Shown: piece by piece, positions 16,972 to 26,994 of the stretch
How the letters are laid out: each line of letters starts with the position of its first letter
How positions within the stretch are numbered: position 1 is the first letter of the stretch
From: Xenophilus aerolatus
Lineage (GTDB): Bacteria > Pseudomonadota > Gammaproteobacteria > Burkholderiales > Burkholderiaceae_C
Length of the DNA: 64,000 bases
Reading direction: 5' to 3'
Assembly: GCA_029968055.1 (NCBI GenBank)
Contig: JASCNX010000007.1
Span: 220,379-284,378 of the forward strand
The notes under the pieces: model-generated
What the model was told of the DNA's origin: nothing
The model's input: the letters and a program-made list of their open reading frames with translations, nothing else
Database searches by the model: none
Translations under genes and position numbers: made by a program

Positions 16972-17646
16972 ATGGGAACGCTCTACCTCGTGCGCCACGG
17001 CCAGGCCTCCTTCGGCGCAGACGATTACGACAAGCTCAGCGAGCTTGGCCACCGGCAGGCCGTGCGCCTGGGCGAGTACTGGCGCGAGCGCGGCATGCGC
17101 TTCGACGCCGTCATCACCGGCACGCTGCGCCGCCACCGCGAGACCTGGGAAGGCATCGCGAAAGGCCTGGGCCTGACCGACCACGACGTGCTGCCGTGGC
17201 CCGGCCTGAACGAATACGACAGCGAGGCGGTGGTCGCCACCATCCACCCCGAGAAACTGCCCAGGCCCGACACGCCCGAGCTGTACCGCATGCATTTCCG
17301 GCTGCTGCGCGACGGCCTCTCAGCCTGGATGCAGGGCCGCACGGCGCCGGTGGGCATGCCCAGCTACGTCGACTTCCTGGCCGGCGTGACCACGGCCCTG
17401 GACCACGTGCGCGACCGCCACCACGGGGCGAAGGTGCTGGTGGTGAGCAGCGGCGGCCCCATCTCGACGGCGGTGGGCCACGTGCTGGGCACCAGCGCCG
17501 AGACCACCATCGAGCTGAACCTGCGCATCCGCAACACCTCGGTGACCGAGTTCGCCTTCACGCCCAAGCGGCACATGCTGGTGACCTACAACACGCTGCC
17601 GCACCTGGACGGTCCGGCCTACGAGGACTGGGTCACCTACTCCTGA
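16972..17646 (+). CDS. Histidine phosphatase superfamily protein
   Basis: The 224-residue protein begins LYLVRHGQASFGADDYDKLS, with the catalytic RHG of the phosphoglycerate mutase-like superfamily, and has TGTLRRHRETW for the phosphate pocket. The usual second histidine is in a VxHGG context; here the segment reads VLVVSSGGPIS, so that residue is a serine. This variant occurs in some family members and may alter activity. It is a cytoplasmic phosphatase of unknown substrate. The start at 16972 is chosen because the fold begins at once; an upstream in-frame ATG at 16879 would add 31 residues with no fold. It is divergent from the autotransporter and convergent with cutA, 15 bases away. Confidence 0.85.
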   Translation: MGTLYLVRHGQASFGADDYDKLSELGHRQAVRLGEYWRERGMRFDAVITGTLRRHRETWEGIAKGLGLTDHDVLPWPGLNEYDSEAVVATIHPEKLPRPDTPELYRMHFRLLRDGLSAWMQGRTAPVGMPSYVDFLAGVTTALDHVRDRHHGAKVLVVSSGGPISTAVGHVLGTSAETTIELNLRIRNTSVTEFAFTPKRHMLVTYNTLPHLDGPAYEDWVTYS

Positions 17647-17661
17647 GAAGGCGAACGCGCC

Positions 17662-17979
17662 TCAGGCCGTCGCCTCGCCCAGCCATCGCAGGTACGCCGC
17701 CGAGCCCGCGGTGATGGGCAGTTGCACGACCTCGGGCAGTTCGTAGCTGTGCCGCTCGCGGATGAAGGCCTCGAGCTCGGCGAAGCGGCCGGTGCGCGTC
17801 TTGGCCATCAGCAGCCACTCGGGCTCGCGCTTGGTCTCGCCCTGCCAGGCGTAGACGCTTCGCACGCGCTGGATCTGCACGCAGGCCGCGAGGCGGGCCT
17901 CGACGATGGCGTCGGCGAGCTGGTCGGCCTCGTCCTCGGTGCCGGCGGTGGTCATGACGATGCAGGCGGTGTCGGTCAT
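17662..17979 (-). CDS. cutA: Divalent cation tolerance protein CutA
   Basis: The 105-residue protein matches the small trimeric CutA1 family: ACIVMTTAGTEDEADQLADA at the start, LAACVQIQRVRSVYAWQGE in the middle, and EWLLMAKTRTGRFAELEAFI followed by YELPEVVQLPITAGSAAYL. CutA binds copper and other divalent metals and was linked to cation tolerance, though its molecular role is unsettled. The length is normal. It is the last of three minus-strand genes starting with the LysR regulator and is separated from the GIY-YIG-like gene by 23 bases. Confidence 0.93.
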   Translation of the reverse strand: MTDTACIVMTTAGTEDEADQLADAIVEARLAACVQIQRVRSVYAWQGETKREPEWLLMAKTRTGRFAELEAFIRERHSYELPEVVQLPITAGSAAYLRWLGEATA

Positions 17980-18002
17980 CGAAGGGCTCCTGGTCCTGAA
18001 AA

Positions 18003-18326
18003 TCAGCCCTGCCACACGCCATAGCCCAGCGCGCGCAGGTGAAGGCCCAATTCCACCTCCATCGACTGCGCCTCCTTGTAGGTCATGGGGTTGTATCGCT
18101 CGTAGAGCGCCGGCAGCAGCCGCAGGCCGTGCTGCTGCACGAAGGCGTTGGCCTGGATGCCGGCCTTGTGCTTGTCGAAGCGGACGTCGGGGTCCAGCCC
18201 CGTCATGCCGACGTAGACGAAGGGCCTGCCCAGCTGCCAGCCGGGGTTGGCGCGCCGGAAGCGCGCGCTGTTCCAGACGCGGTCGTCGAGCTCGACCACG
18301 TAGACGTGGTGGTGCGGGCGGCCCAT
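18003..18326 (-). CDS. Small GIY-YIG-like protein
   Basis: This 107-residue protein starts HHHVYVVELDD and continues to PFVYVGMTGLDPDVRFDKHK. The order VYVVEL then VYVGMT then RFDKHK resembles the GIY-YIG nuclease core (first strand, second strand, helix with Arg and His). The later helix contains YNPMTYKEAQSMEVELGLHLRALGYGVW, where the glutamates could serve as metal ligand. No accessory DNA-binding domain is present. Its ATG shares one base with the stop of the LysR gene (TGATG), so it is co-translated with that regulator. Function is not known; nuclease activity is only an inference from motif order. Confidence 0.6.
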   Translation of the reverse strand: MGRPHHHVYVVELDDRVWNSARFRRANPGWQLGRPFVYVGMTGLDPDVRFDKHKAGIQANAFVQQHGLRLLPALYERYNPMTYKEAQSMEVELGLHLRALGYGVWQG

Positions 18327-19249
18327 CAGCCCTCGCGCGAAGCCGGCGCACCGATGTCGGCCACGATCTGCCGCAGCAGCGTGGCCGCTGCCGGCGACAG
18401 CACCCGCCCATGGCGCGACACCACATGCACCCGGCCCTGCGACAGCAGCGGGTTCTTCATGGGCAGCGCCACCACGCGCGAGCTGTCCAGGTGCGGCGGC
18501 AGCGACATGCGCGTGGACAGCGCGTAGCCCAGCCCCGCCACCACGAAATGCCCCACGGCGCTGAAGGAGGTGGTGGTCAGCAGCGTCTGCAGGCGCACGC
18601 CCTCGCTCACCTCGGCCGCCTCGATGTGCTGGCGCACGCCGAAGCTGCGGTGCAGCGTGGCGCCGGAGTGCGGCGCGAGGTCGGCCAGGCGCAGGGGGCG
18701 GTCGATGCGCGCCAGCGGGTGGGTGTCGAGCACCAGCGTCTGGATCGGCTGCGAATGCGAATGGTGCGAGCGCAGCCGCTCGTCCTTCGGCGGCTGGAAG
18801 AGCATGCCGATGTGGGCGCGCTCGTCCACGATGTGCTGGACGATGCCGTCGGTGCTGCCGACCGACAGGTCCACCGTGATGCCCGGGTGCGAGGCCATGA
18901 AGTCGCGCAGGCTGTGGCGCATCAGCCAATCGACGAAGCCCTCGCCGGCCACGACGTCGATGTGGCCGCGCTCCACCTTCTGGATGCTGTCGAGCTGCGC
19001 CAGCAGGTGCTGCTTCTGGCTGTGCTGGCGCCGCACGTAGCCGGCCAGCAGTTCGCCCGCATCGGTGGGCACCACGCCGCGGCCGCGGCGCTCGAGCAGG
19101 CGCGTGCCGCAGTCGTCCTCGAGCACGCCGATGGCGCGGCTGACGGCCGAGGGGTCCATGCCGAGCACCTCGGCAGCGCCGCGCACCGAACCGCTGTCGA
19201 GCACCTGCATGAAGTAGCGCACCCGGCGGGTGTCGAGCCGGTCGTCCAT
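18326..19249 (-). CDS. LysR-family transcriptional regulator
   Basis: The 307-residue protein has an N-terminal winged helix-turn-helix (RRVRYFMQVLDSGSVRGAAE, then DPSAVSRAIGVLEDDCGTRL) and a two-lobed effector domain from about residue 90. I chose ATG 19249, which puts the helix at the family position; ATG codons at 19261 and 19285 would add short polar extensions. It is divergent from the DUF3100-amidohydrolase genes and the 155-bp gap carries a LysR-like palindrome, so it probably controls them. It also leads the GIY-YIG-like gene in a one-base overlap. The effector is unknown. Confidence 0.88.
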   Translation of the reverse strand: MDDRLDTRRVRYFMQVLDSGSVRGAAEVLGMDPSAVSRAIGVLEDDCGTRLLERRGRGVVPTDAGELLAGYVRRQHSQKQHLLAQLDSIQKVERGHIDVVAGEGFVDWLMRHSLRDFMASHPGITVDLSVGSTDGIVQHIVDERAHIGMLFQPPKDERLRSHHSHSQPIQTLVLDTHPLARIDRPLRLADLAPHSGATLHRSFGVRQHIEAAEVSEGVRLQTLLTTTSFSAVGHFVVAGLGYALSTRMSLPPHLDSSRVVALPMKNPLLSQGRVHVVSRHGRVLSPAAATLLRQIVADIGAPASREG

Positions 19250-19284
19250 CGGACTCAGCATGGCGCGCGGCGGCGAGTGTTGCA

Positions 19285-19294
19285 TTGCATGCAA
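19285..19294. promoter_or_regulatory. LysR-type palindrome TTGCATGCAA
   Basis: TTGCATGCAA is a perfect palindrome in the divergent gap between the LysR gene and the DUF3100 gene. An extra TTGCA just upstream (19280-19284) gives a staggered third half-site. It sits next to a local AT-rich stretch (CAAATAT). Site assignment is by position and symmetry only. Confidence 0.45.
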
Positions 19295-19404
19295 CAAATA
19301 TCTCAAGTTCCGGTCATTGATGCAACGGCTGCCGGTGGCGAGACTCCCGGTCTGCCGCTGCGCAGTTGCCGGCGAAGCACCCCTCCAACAGACGCCACCG
19401 CCCC

Positions 19405-20763
19405 ATGAATCCCGCCGTGCCCCCGTCCGCCGCCCTGCCGGGCGCCCCCGCGTTCTCCGTCACCGTCGGCAGCAAGCTGAAGCTGCTGCTCGTCACCCTG
19501 GCCGTCGTCGCAGTCGCCGAGTCCATCGGCGCGACCCAGTTCAAGCTCGGCCCCGGCAAGGTGGTGCTGCTGCCCATGCTGTGGGCGCTGCTGCTCGCGG
19601 CCGTGTGGGGCATCGCGCAGCGGCGCGTGCCGGCCGCGGCGCGCGTCGACACCGGCTTGCAGACGCTGGCCGGCGGACTGCTCAACGCCGGCCTGCTGCT
19701 CTTCGTGGTGAAGCTCGGCCTGACCGTGGGCGCGGCGCTGCCGATGGTCCGGCAGGCCGGCTGGGCCCTGTTCTTCCAGGAGTTCGGCCATGCCTTCGGC
19801 ACCCTGGCGCTGGGGCTGCCGCTGGCGCTGCTGCTGGGCATCAAGCGCGAGGCCGTGGGCGCCACCTTCTCGGTGGGGCGCGAGGGCAACCTGGTCATCA
19901 TCGGCGAGAAGTACGGCATGGCCTCGCCCGAGGGCCGCGGCGTGCTGGCCGAGTACATCACCGGCACGGTGCTGGGCGCCGTCTTCATCGCGGTGCTGGC
20001 AGGCTTCGTCGCCAGCCTGCACATCTTCGACCCGCGCTCGCTGGCCATGGGCGCGGGCGTGGGCTCGGGCAGCCTCATGGCGGCCGCACTGGGCGCCATC
20101 ACCGCGCAGCAGCCGGCCGATATGGTGCCGCAGCTCACCGCCATTGCCGCCGCCTCGAACCTGCTGACCTCGGTGGTCGGCTTCTACTTCACGCTCTTCC
20201 TGTCGCTGCCGGCCTGCTCGTGGCTCTACGGGCGGCTGGAGCCGGTGCTGGGCCGCCTGACGAAGCGCGGCCGCGCCCCGGTGGCCGAGGCGGCGCCCGC
20301 AGCGGCGCTGGGCCAGCCGGCCGCCGCGCATGCAAGCTCCCTGGCCGACACGGTGCTGGCCTGGGTCGTGATGACGGGCGGCGTGGTGATCGCCAACGCG
20401 CTCTCGTACAAGGTGCCGGCGCTGGTGTCGCTCGAAGGCATGGGGGTGGTGGTGGCCATCGTCGCGGTGGTCGAGGCAATCAAACGCCTGCTGCCGAGGC
20501 TGCCGCTGGTGCTGGTGCTCTCCGTGGTGGCCACGGGGGTCGGCATCCCGGGCCTGTTCCCCTTCACCGACACCGTGCTCGCGCTCACCGGCAAGCTCAA
20601 CTTCCTGGCCTTCACCACGCCGGTGCTGGCGCTGGCGGGCTTCTCGGTCGCCAAGGACCTGCCGCTCTTTCGCCAGCTGGGCTGGCGCATCGTGGTGGTT
20701 TCCCTGACGGCCACCGCCGGGACCTTCCTGGGCGCCACCTTGATCGCAGAATTCTTCCACTGA
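19405..20763 (+). CDS. DUF3100-family membrane protein
   Basis: The 452-residue protein is almost wholly hydrophobic, with about ten to twelve predicted membrane helices. The stretch ATFSVGREGNLVIIGEKYGM and GSGSLMAAALGAITAQQPADMVPQL are characteristic of the DUF3100 family as I know it, which is often encoded next to M20 amidohydrolases. The fold recalls glutamate or dicarboxylate carriers, and a transport role is likely but not shown. A variable Ala/Pro loop lies near residue 300. The next gene, an M20 hydrolase, starts 19 bases later. Control is probably by the divergent LysR protein. Confidence 0.75.
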   Translation: MNPAVPPSAALPGAPAFSVTVGSKLKLLLVTLAVVAVAESIGATQFKLGPGKVVLLPMLWALLLAAVWGIAQRRVPAAARVDTGLQTLAGGLLNAGLLLFVVKLGLTVGAALPMVRQAGWALFFQEFGHAFGTLALGLPLALLLGIKREAVGATFSVGREGNLVIIGEKYGMASPEGRGVLAEYITGTVLGAVFIAVLAGFVASLHIFDPRSLAMGAGVGSGSLMAAALGAITAQQPADMVPQLTAIAAASNLLTSVVGFYFTLFLSLPACSWLYGRLEPVLGRLTKRGRAPVAEAAPAAALGQPAAAHASSLADTVLAWVVMTGGVVIANALSYKVPALVSLEGMGVVVAIVAVVEAIKRLLPRLPLVLVLSVVATGVGIPGLFPFTDTVLALTGKLNFLAFTTPVLALAGFSVAKDLPLFRQLGWRIVVVSLTATAGTFLGATLIAEFFH

Positions 20764-20782
20764 CCCTTTTCGAGAGACCACG

Positions 20783-21952
20783 ATGTACCGCGAACCCGAG
20801 ATTTCCGACGACATCCGCCAGAGCATGGTCGCCTGGCGGCGCGACATCCACGCCAACCCCGAAACAGCCTTCGAGGAGCACCGCACCGCCAACGTGGTGG
20901 CGCAGGCCCTGATGCTGATGGGCCTGCCGGTGCACCGTGGCCTGGCGGTGACGGGCGTGGTGGCCACGCTGAAGAACGGCGAGGGCCCGAGCATCGCGCT
21001 GCGCGCCGACCTCGACGCACTGAACATGCAGGAGCTCGGGTCGCCCTCGCATGCGTCGAAGTGCGTGGGCAAGATGCACGCCTGCGGCCACGACGGCCAC
21101 ACCGCCATGCTGCTGGGCGCCGCCGCGCACCTGGCGCGGCACAAGCCCTTCAGGGGCACGGTGCACTTCGTCTTCCAGCCCGGCGAAGAGAACGAGGGCG
21201 GCGGCCGCGTGATGGTCGACGAGGGCCTGTTCGAGCAGTTCCCGGCCGATGCGGTGTACGGCATGCACAACTTTCCGCAGATGCCGCGCGGCCATTTCGC
21301 CATCCGCACCGGCACCATGACCGCCTTCCTCGACACCTTCGAGATCACCGTCACCGGCAAGGGCAGCCACGGCGCCATGCCCGAGACCGGCATCGATTCG
21401 ATCGTGGTCGCCTCGCAGCTGGTCAACGCGCTGCAGACCATCGTGAGCCGCCGCACCGGCGCCACCGAATCGGCCGTGGTGAGCGTGACGCAGATCCACG
21501 GCGGCGACACCTGGAACGTGATTCCCGAGACCACCGTGCTGCGCGGCACGGTGCGCACGCTGGACCCGGCCGTGCAGGACCGCACCGAAGCCGCGATGCG
21601 GCAGGTGTGCGAGGGCGTGGCCCGGACGCACGGCGCCCAGGTCGCGCTCAAGTACATGCGCGGCTACCCGGGCGTGGTGAACACGCCCGCCGAAACCGCC
21701 GCCGCCGTGGCCGCCGCGGCCAGCCTGGTGGGCGAGGCGCAGGTGCACACCGACATCCCGCCGGCGATGGGTTCGGAGGATTTCGCCTTCATGCTGCAGA
21801 AGCGCCCGGGCGCCTACATCGGCATCGGCGCCGGCGAAGGCCGGAACGATCCGCCGGTGCACAACCCGTACTACGACTTCAACGACAACATCCTGCCGCT
21901 GGGCGCCGCCTACTGGGTGGCGCTGGTCAGGCAGCAGCTTCCTGTTTCATGA
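20783..21952 (+). CDS. M20-family amidohydrolase (hippurate hydrolase/aminoacylase type)
   Basis: The 389-residue protein has the M20D metal-binding pattern: [18 protein letters not shown] (near residue 100), the [13 protein letters not shown] glutamates (near 134), [11 protein letters not shown] (near 162) and the C-terminal histidine in [13 protein letters not shown]. The dimerisation domain between (about 190-300) includes [14 protein letters not shown]. Such enzymes cleave N-acyl or N-carbamoyl amino acids in the cytoplasm. It follows the DUF3100 gene closely, suggesting that DUF3100 brings in the substrate. The substrate class is not determined by sequence. Confidence 0.9.
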   Translation: MYREPEISDDIRQSMVAWRRDIHANPETAFEEHRTANVVAQALMLMGLPVHRGLAVTGVVATLKNGEGPSIALRADLDALNMQELGSPSHASKCVGKMHACGHDGHTAMLLGAAAHLARHKPFRGTVHFVFQPGEENEGGGRVMVDEGLFEQFPADAVYGMHNFPQMPRGHFAIRTGTMTAFLDTFEITVTGKGSHGAMPETGIDSIVVASQLVNALQTIVSRRTGATESAVVSVTQIHGGDTWNVIPETTVLRGTVRTLDPAVQDRTEAAMRQVCEGVARTHGAQVALKYMRGYPGVVNTPAETAAAVAAAASLVGEAQVHTDIPPAMGSEDFAFMLQKRPGAYIGIGAGEGRNDPPVHNPYYDFNDNILPLGAAYWVALVRQQLPVS

Positions 21953-21959
21953 TGCGTTG

Positions 21960-23342
<1,383 letters not shown>

Positions 23343-23360
23343 AGGCGCGAAGGACCTTGC

Positions 23361-23609
23361 TCAGGTCTTGCGCTTGATGAGGCCCCAGATGAACAGCAGC
23401 ACGATCGCGCCCACCACCGAGGCGATGAAGCCGGCCGCCTGGCCCGCCGCGTACCAGCCCATGGCCTGGCCGAGGTAAGTGGCGATCAGCGAACCGACGA
23501 TGCCGATGACGGTGGTGACGATGAAGCCGGCCGAGTCGTTGCCCGGCTTGATGGCGCGCGCGATCAGGCCGACGACGAAACCGATCAGGATGGTCCAGAT
23601 GATGCTCAT
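23361..23609 (-). CDS. GlsB/YeaQ/YmgE-family small membrane protein
   Basis: The 82-residue protein is a three-helix inner-membrane protein of the transglycosylase-associated family, with the diagnostic opening IIWTILIGFVVGLIARAIKPG and a central GFIVTTVIGIVGSLIATYLG. A clear ribosome site, AGGGAA, lies upstream of the ATG. Family members are stress-induced, and the biochemical role is unknown. It is convergent with sdaA (18 bases between stops). Confidence 0.92.
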   Translation of the reverse strand: MSIIWTILIGFVVGLIARAIKPGNDSAGFIVTTVIGIVGSLIATYLGQAMGWYAAGQAAGFIASVVGAIVLLFIWGLIKRKT

Positions 23610-23673
23610 GAGATTCCCTAGAAGTGGCAGCGGTGGTTGAAATACGTTGTTGTCGGGCGAGCGGCTGCCGGAT

Positions 23674-25347
23674 TCATGATACCGGCGCGCCGCTTACCAG
23701 GGCCTGGCGCACGGTGGTCGCCAGGGTCGAGATGTCGAAGGGCTTGATGAGGATGCGCTGCGTGCCCAGCACGCGGCCCACCTCGGCCATGTCGGCGTAG
23801 CCCGTGGCGAGCACCACGGGGATGCGGCCGGCCGCCTCGCGGGCGCGACCGATGAACTCGGCGCCGTTCATGCCGGGCATGGCGTAGTCGACCACCATCA
23901 GGTCGGGCACGGAACGCGCGAGCGCGGCCAGGCCGGCATCGCCGTCGGCGGCCTCGGTGACGGCATAGCCCAGGAGCCCGAGGCTCTCGACGATGGCGCG
24001 GCGCACCTCGGCGTCGTCTTCCACCACCAGCACGTGGTGGTGGCCCTGCTCGGCGGCCGCCGCCTCGGCAGTGGCTGGCATGGCCTCGGCGACGGCACGG
24101 TCGGCCGAAGCGGGGAACAGCATCTCGACGCGCGTGCCCTGCCCCTCCTGGCTGCGCACGAAGGCCACCCCGCCGGACTGCTTGGCGAAACCGTAGACCT
24201 GGCTCAGGCCCAGGCCCGTGCCGCTGCCGACCGGCTTGGTGGTGAAGAAGGGATCGAAGACCTTCGCCAGCACATGCGGCGCGATGCCGGTGCCGGTGTC
24301 GTTGACCGACACGCTCACGTACTCGCCCGCGGGCAGATCGCCTTCCGGGTCGCGGCGCAGCGCGGTCTCGATGCGCAGCGTGCCGCCAGAAGGCATGGCG
24401 TCGCGCGCATTGACGGCCATGTTAAGCACCGCCATCTCGAGCTGGTTGGCGTCGAGCACGGCCCAGCAGGGCGCATCGGCCAGCACGAGCAGCACCTGAA
24501 TCTGCGGCCCCACGGACACGCTGACCAGGTCGCGCACGCCCTCGATCAATGCGTTGACGTCGGTGAGCCTGGGCAGCAGCGACTGGTTGCGTGCGAAGCT
24601 CAGCAGCTGCCCCGTCAGGCGCGAGCCCTTGCCCACCGCGCCCTTGGCACGGCCCACGATCTCGCCGACCTTCGCGTCCTTCGACACGCGGCCGAGGAGG
24701 TCGAGGTTCATGTTCACCACGTGCAGCAGGTTGTTGAAGTCGTGCGCGATGCCGCCGGTCAGGCGGCCGATGGCCTCCATCTTCTGCACCTGCAGCAGCG
24801 CCGCCTGCGCGCGCTCGCGCTCGGCGATCTCGGCCATGAGCCGGTCGTTGGCGCTCGCCAGCTCGCGGGTGCGGGCGGTGATGCGCTCCTCCAGCTGGGC
24901 GTTGAGACGCTCGACCTCGGCCCGCGCGTCCTCCAGCTGCTGCAGGTGCATGCGCGTGGCGTACTGGCGGCGCCGCTGCCGCACGGCGGCGTCGGTGGCG
25001 CGCGCCAGTGTCTGCGTGTGCACCGGCCGCTCGAGCACCACGACGTTGCCGAGCGTCTGCATCATGCCCAGGGCGCGCATCGAGCGCGCCTCGCGCGTGG
25101 CCAGCACGATGAAGGGGAAATCGGACCAGCTCGGCTGCGCCGTGAGCCAGGCGTGCAGAGGTTCCTCGGGCAGGCCCAGGAGGGCCTCCTCGGTGAGCAG
25201 CGCCGCGGCAGCACCTTCGCTCATGCGCGTGAGCAATTCGTCGTGGGAGCCGCACACCACGGCGGTGAGCCCCATCTGTTCGACCACGCGCTGCACCACC
25301 AGCGCATCGCGCCCGCGCGGGGCGTGGACCAGGACCCGACGCTCCAT
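23674..25347 (-). CDS. Sensor histidine kinase with pseudo-receiver N-terminus and C-terminal receiver
   Basis: The 557-residue protein lacks membrane helices. Residues 1-120 look like a receiver fold with the acceptor and lysine positions lost (ALLTEEAL and VVLERPV), i.e. a pseudo-receiver. A coiled coil (130-190) leads to a HisKA domain with H202 in GGIAHDFNNLLHV, then HATPase motifs NARDAMPSGG and GSGTGLGLSQVYGFA, and a true receiver with VLVVEDD and LMVVDYAMPGMNG. The gene begins three bases after the KaiC-like gene stop, so kinase and KaiC are made together. Pairing of a KaiC-like ATPase with a soluble hybrid kinase recurs in proteobacteria that lack KaiA; the output is unknown. Confidence 0.88.
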   Translation of the reverse strand: MERRVLVHAPRGRDALVVQRVVEQMGLTAVVCGSHDELLTRMSEGAAAALLTEEALLGLPEEPLHAWLTAQPSWSDFPFIVLATREARSMRALGMMQTLGNVVVLERPVHTQTLARATDAAVRQRRRQYATRMHLQQLEDARAEVERLNAQLEERITARTRELASANDRLMAEIAERERAQAALLQVQKMEAIGRLTGGIAHDFNNLLHVVNMNLDLLGRVSKDAKVGEIVGRAKGAVGKGSRLTGQLLSFARNQSLLPRLTDVNALIEGVRDLVSVSVGPQIQVLLVLADAPCWAVLDANQLEMAVLNMAVNARDAMPSGGTLRIETALRRDPEGDLPAGEYVSVSVNDTGTGIAPHVLAKVFDPFFTTKPVGSGTGLGLSQVYGFAKQSGGVAFVRSQEGQGTRVEMLFPASADRAVAEAMPATAEAAAAEQGHHHVLVVEDDAEVRRAIVESLGLLGYAVTEAADGDAGLAALARSVPDLMVVDYAMPGMNGAEFIGRAREAAGRIPVVLATGYADMAEVGRVLGTQRILIKPFDISTLATTVRQALVSGAPVS

Positions 25348-25350
25348 GCC

Positions 25351-26883
25351 TCAGGCTTCCGGGCCGCCGCCGCGGCGTTGGTCGGCCTCTGCCATCAGCT
25401 CGACCTCGCCGTCGTACGAAGGCACGCCGCTGAGCACGCCGCGGAAGTCGGTCAGCGCGGCTCCCACCTCGACGCCGCGCTCCTCCGTCAGTCTGAACTC
25501 GCGGATGGTCTGCTCGTGACGGCTGGTGCGGCTCTTGACCACGGACACGGCCTTGAGCAGGCGGCCGCGCGCCTCGAAGAAGCGGAACAGCACGATGGCG
25601 TCGGACAGGTAGCTCAGGTCCAGCTCGCTGCGCCCCTCGCCGATCAGTCCGTGCTGGCCCATGACGAGGATGGTGACGATGCCCTTCTGGTTCAGGTAGC
25701 TCAGCAGCTCGTGCATCTGCAAGAGCAGGAACTTCGCGCCCGGCATCGCCTGCATGTAGGCATTGAGGCTGTCGATGACCACCATGCCGGCGCCACCGTC
25801 CTCCACGGCGTCGCGCACCATGTTCGAGAACTGGCCCGGTGACATCTCGCCCGGGTCCAGAGGCAGGAGTTTCAGCTGGCCGGACGAGACATAGCGCTCC
25901 AGCGGCAGGTTGAGCGCGCGGCAACGGTGCAGCAGCGTGCCCAGGCCCTCGTCGAAGATGTAGTAGACGACGTGCTCGCCACGCCGCAACGCCGCTGTCA
26001 CCGCCGACGCCGCGGTGGTGGTCTTGCCCACGCCGGACGGGCCGATGAAGAGGGTGTTGCTGCCGCGGGAGAGGCCGCCGCCCAGCAGTGCGTCGAGCGC
26101 CGTGGTGCCCGTGGACGCGAAGGAGGACTCGAAATCGCTGCGGTGTTCGGCGGCGATGAGACGCGGGAACACGCTCAGGCCGCCGGTGTCCAGGCTCAGG
26201 TCGTGCTCGCCGCCCCGATAGCGCACGCCCCGCATCTTGACGACCCGCAGATGGCGGCGCACCGGGCCGTAGTCGGCCATCGACTGGTCGAGTGCCACCA
26301 CGCCGTGCGCGATGCTGTGCAGCTGCAGGTCGCCTTCGCCCTTGCTGCCGCTCATGTCGTCGAGCATCAGCACCGTGGCGCCCTGGGTGGCGAAGAAGTG
26401 CTTCAGGGCCAGGATCTGCCGCCGGTAGCGCAGCGGGTCCTGCGCCAGCAGGCGCATCTCGGACAGGCTGTCGAACACCACCCGCTCGGGCTTCTGGCGC
26501 CGCACCGTGTCCATGACGGCGCGCGTGGTCTCGCCGAGTTCGACCTCGGAGGGGTACAGGATCGACTGCTCGGCATCGGGCGACAGGCCCTCCTCGCTCA
26601 CCAGCTCGAAGATTTCCAGTCCGTCCAGCGCCCAGCCGTGTGACTCGGCCACCAGTGCGAGTTCGATACGGGTTTCCGACAACGTGATGTACAGGCCCGA
26701 CTCGCCGCGAGAACGCCCCTCGAGCAGGAACTGCAGGCCGAGCGTGGTCTTGCCGGCACCCGGCGATCCCTCGACCAGGTACAGGTGACCGCGCGGCAGG
26801 CCGCCGCCCAGCACGTTGTCGAGTCCGGCGATGCCGGTGGTCGCACGCGCCTGGGACCGGGCCGGCACGGAAGAAAGGGGCAT
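25351..26883 (-). CDS. Two-domain KaiC-like RecA-fold ATPase
   Basis: The 510-residue protein carries two tandem KaiC/RecA domains. The first has a P-loop at 39-47 (GSPGAGKTT) and the second at 281-289 (GPSGVGKTT). LPRGHLYLVEGSP and LSRGSNTLFIGPS start the two halves, and VVFDSLSEMRLL and MVVIDSLNAYMQAM are the Walker B strands. The start at 26883 has AGGAG five bases upstream. It resembles cyanobacterial KaiC in layout, but no kaiA or kaiB is in the window, so a clock is not implied. Its partner is the overlapping-spaced histidine kinase downstream. It likely acts as a hexameric ATPase signalling module. Confidence 0.9.
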   Translation of the reverse strand: MPLSSVPARSQARATTGIAGLDNVLGGGLPRGHLYLVEGSPGAGKTTLGLQFLLEGRSRGESGLYITLSETRIELALVAESHGWALDGLEIFELVSEEGLSPDAEQSILYPSEVELGETTRAVMDTVRRQKPERVVFDSLSEMRLLAQDPLRYRRQILALKHFFATQGATVLMLDDMSGSKGEGDLQLHSIAHGVVALDQSMADYGPVRRHLRVVKMRGVRYRGGEHDLSLDTGGLSVFPRLIAAEHRSDFESSFASTGTTALDALLGGGLSRGSNTLFIGPSGVGKTTTAASAVTAALRRGEHVVYYIFDEGLGTLLHRCRALNLPLERYVSSGQLKLLPLDPGEMSPGQFSNMVRDAVEDGGAGMVVIDSLNAYMQAMPGAKFLLLQMHELLSYLNQKGIVTILVMGQHGLIGEGRSELDLSYLSDAIVLFRFFEARGRLLKAVSVVKSRTSRHEQTIREFRLTEERGVEVGAALTDFRGVLSGVPSYDGEVELMAEADQRRGGGPEA

Positions 26884-26994
26884 GGCTTCTCCTGGCATCT
26901 CCTGAGTCGTTCGAATTCTGGGGGTGGCGCATGGCATGGCGTGTCACCCAACGTCCTACAAACGCGTGGGCGGCGGGCGGCTAATGTCGTGCCC

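Noticed and set aside
25351..26883. A circadian clock operon
   Set aside because: Only a KaiC-like gene is present; no kaiA or kaiB is visible. KaiC homologues are common outside clocks.
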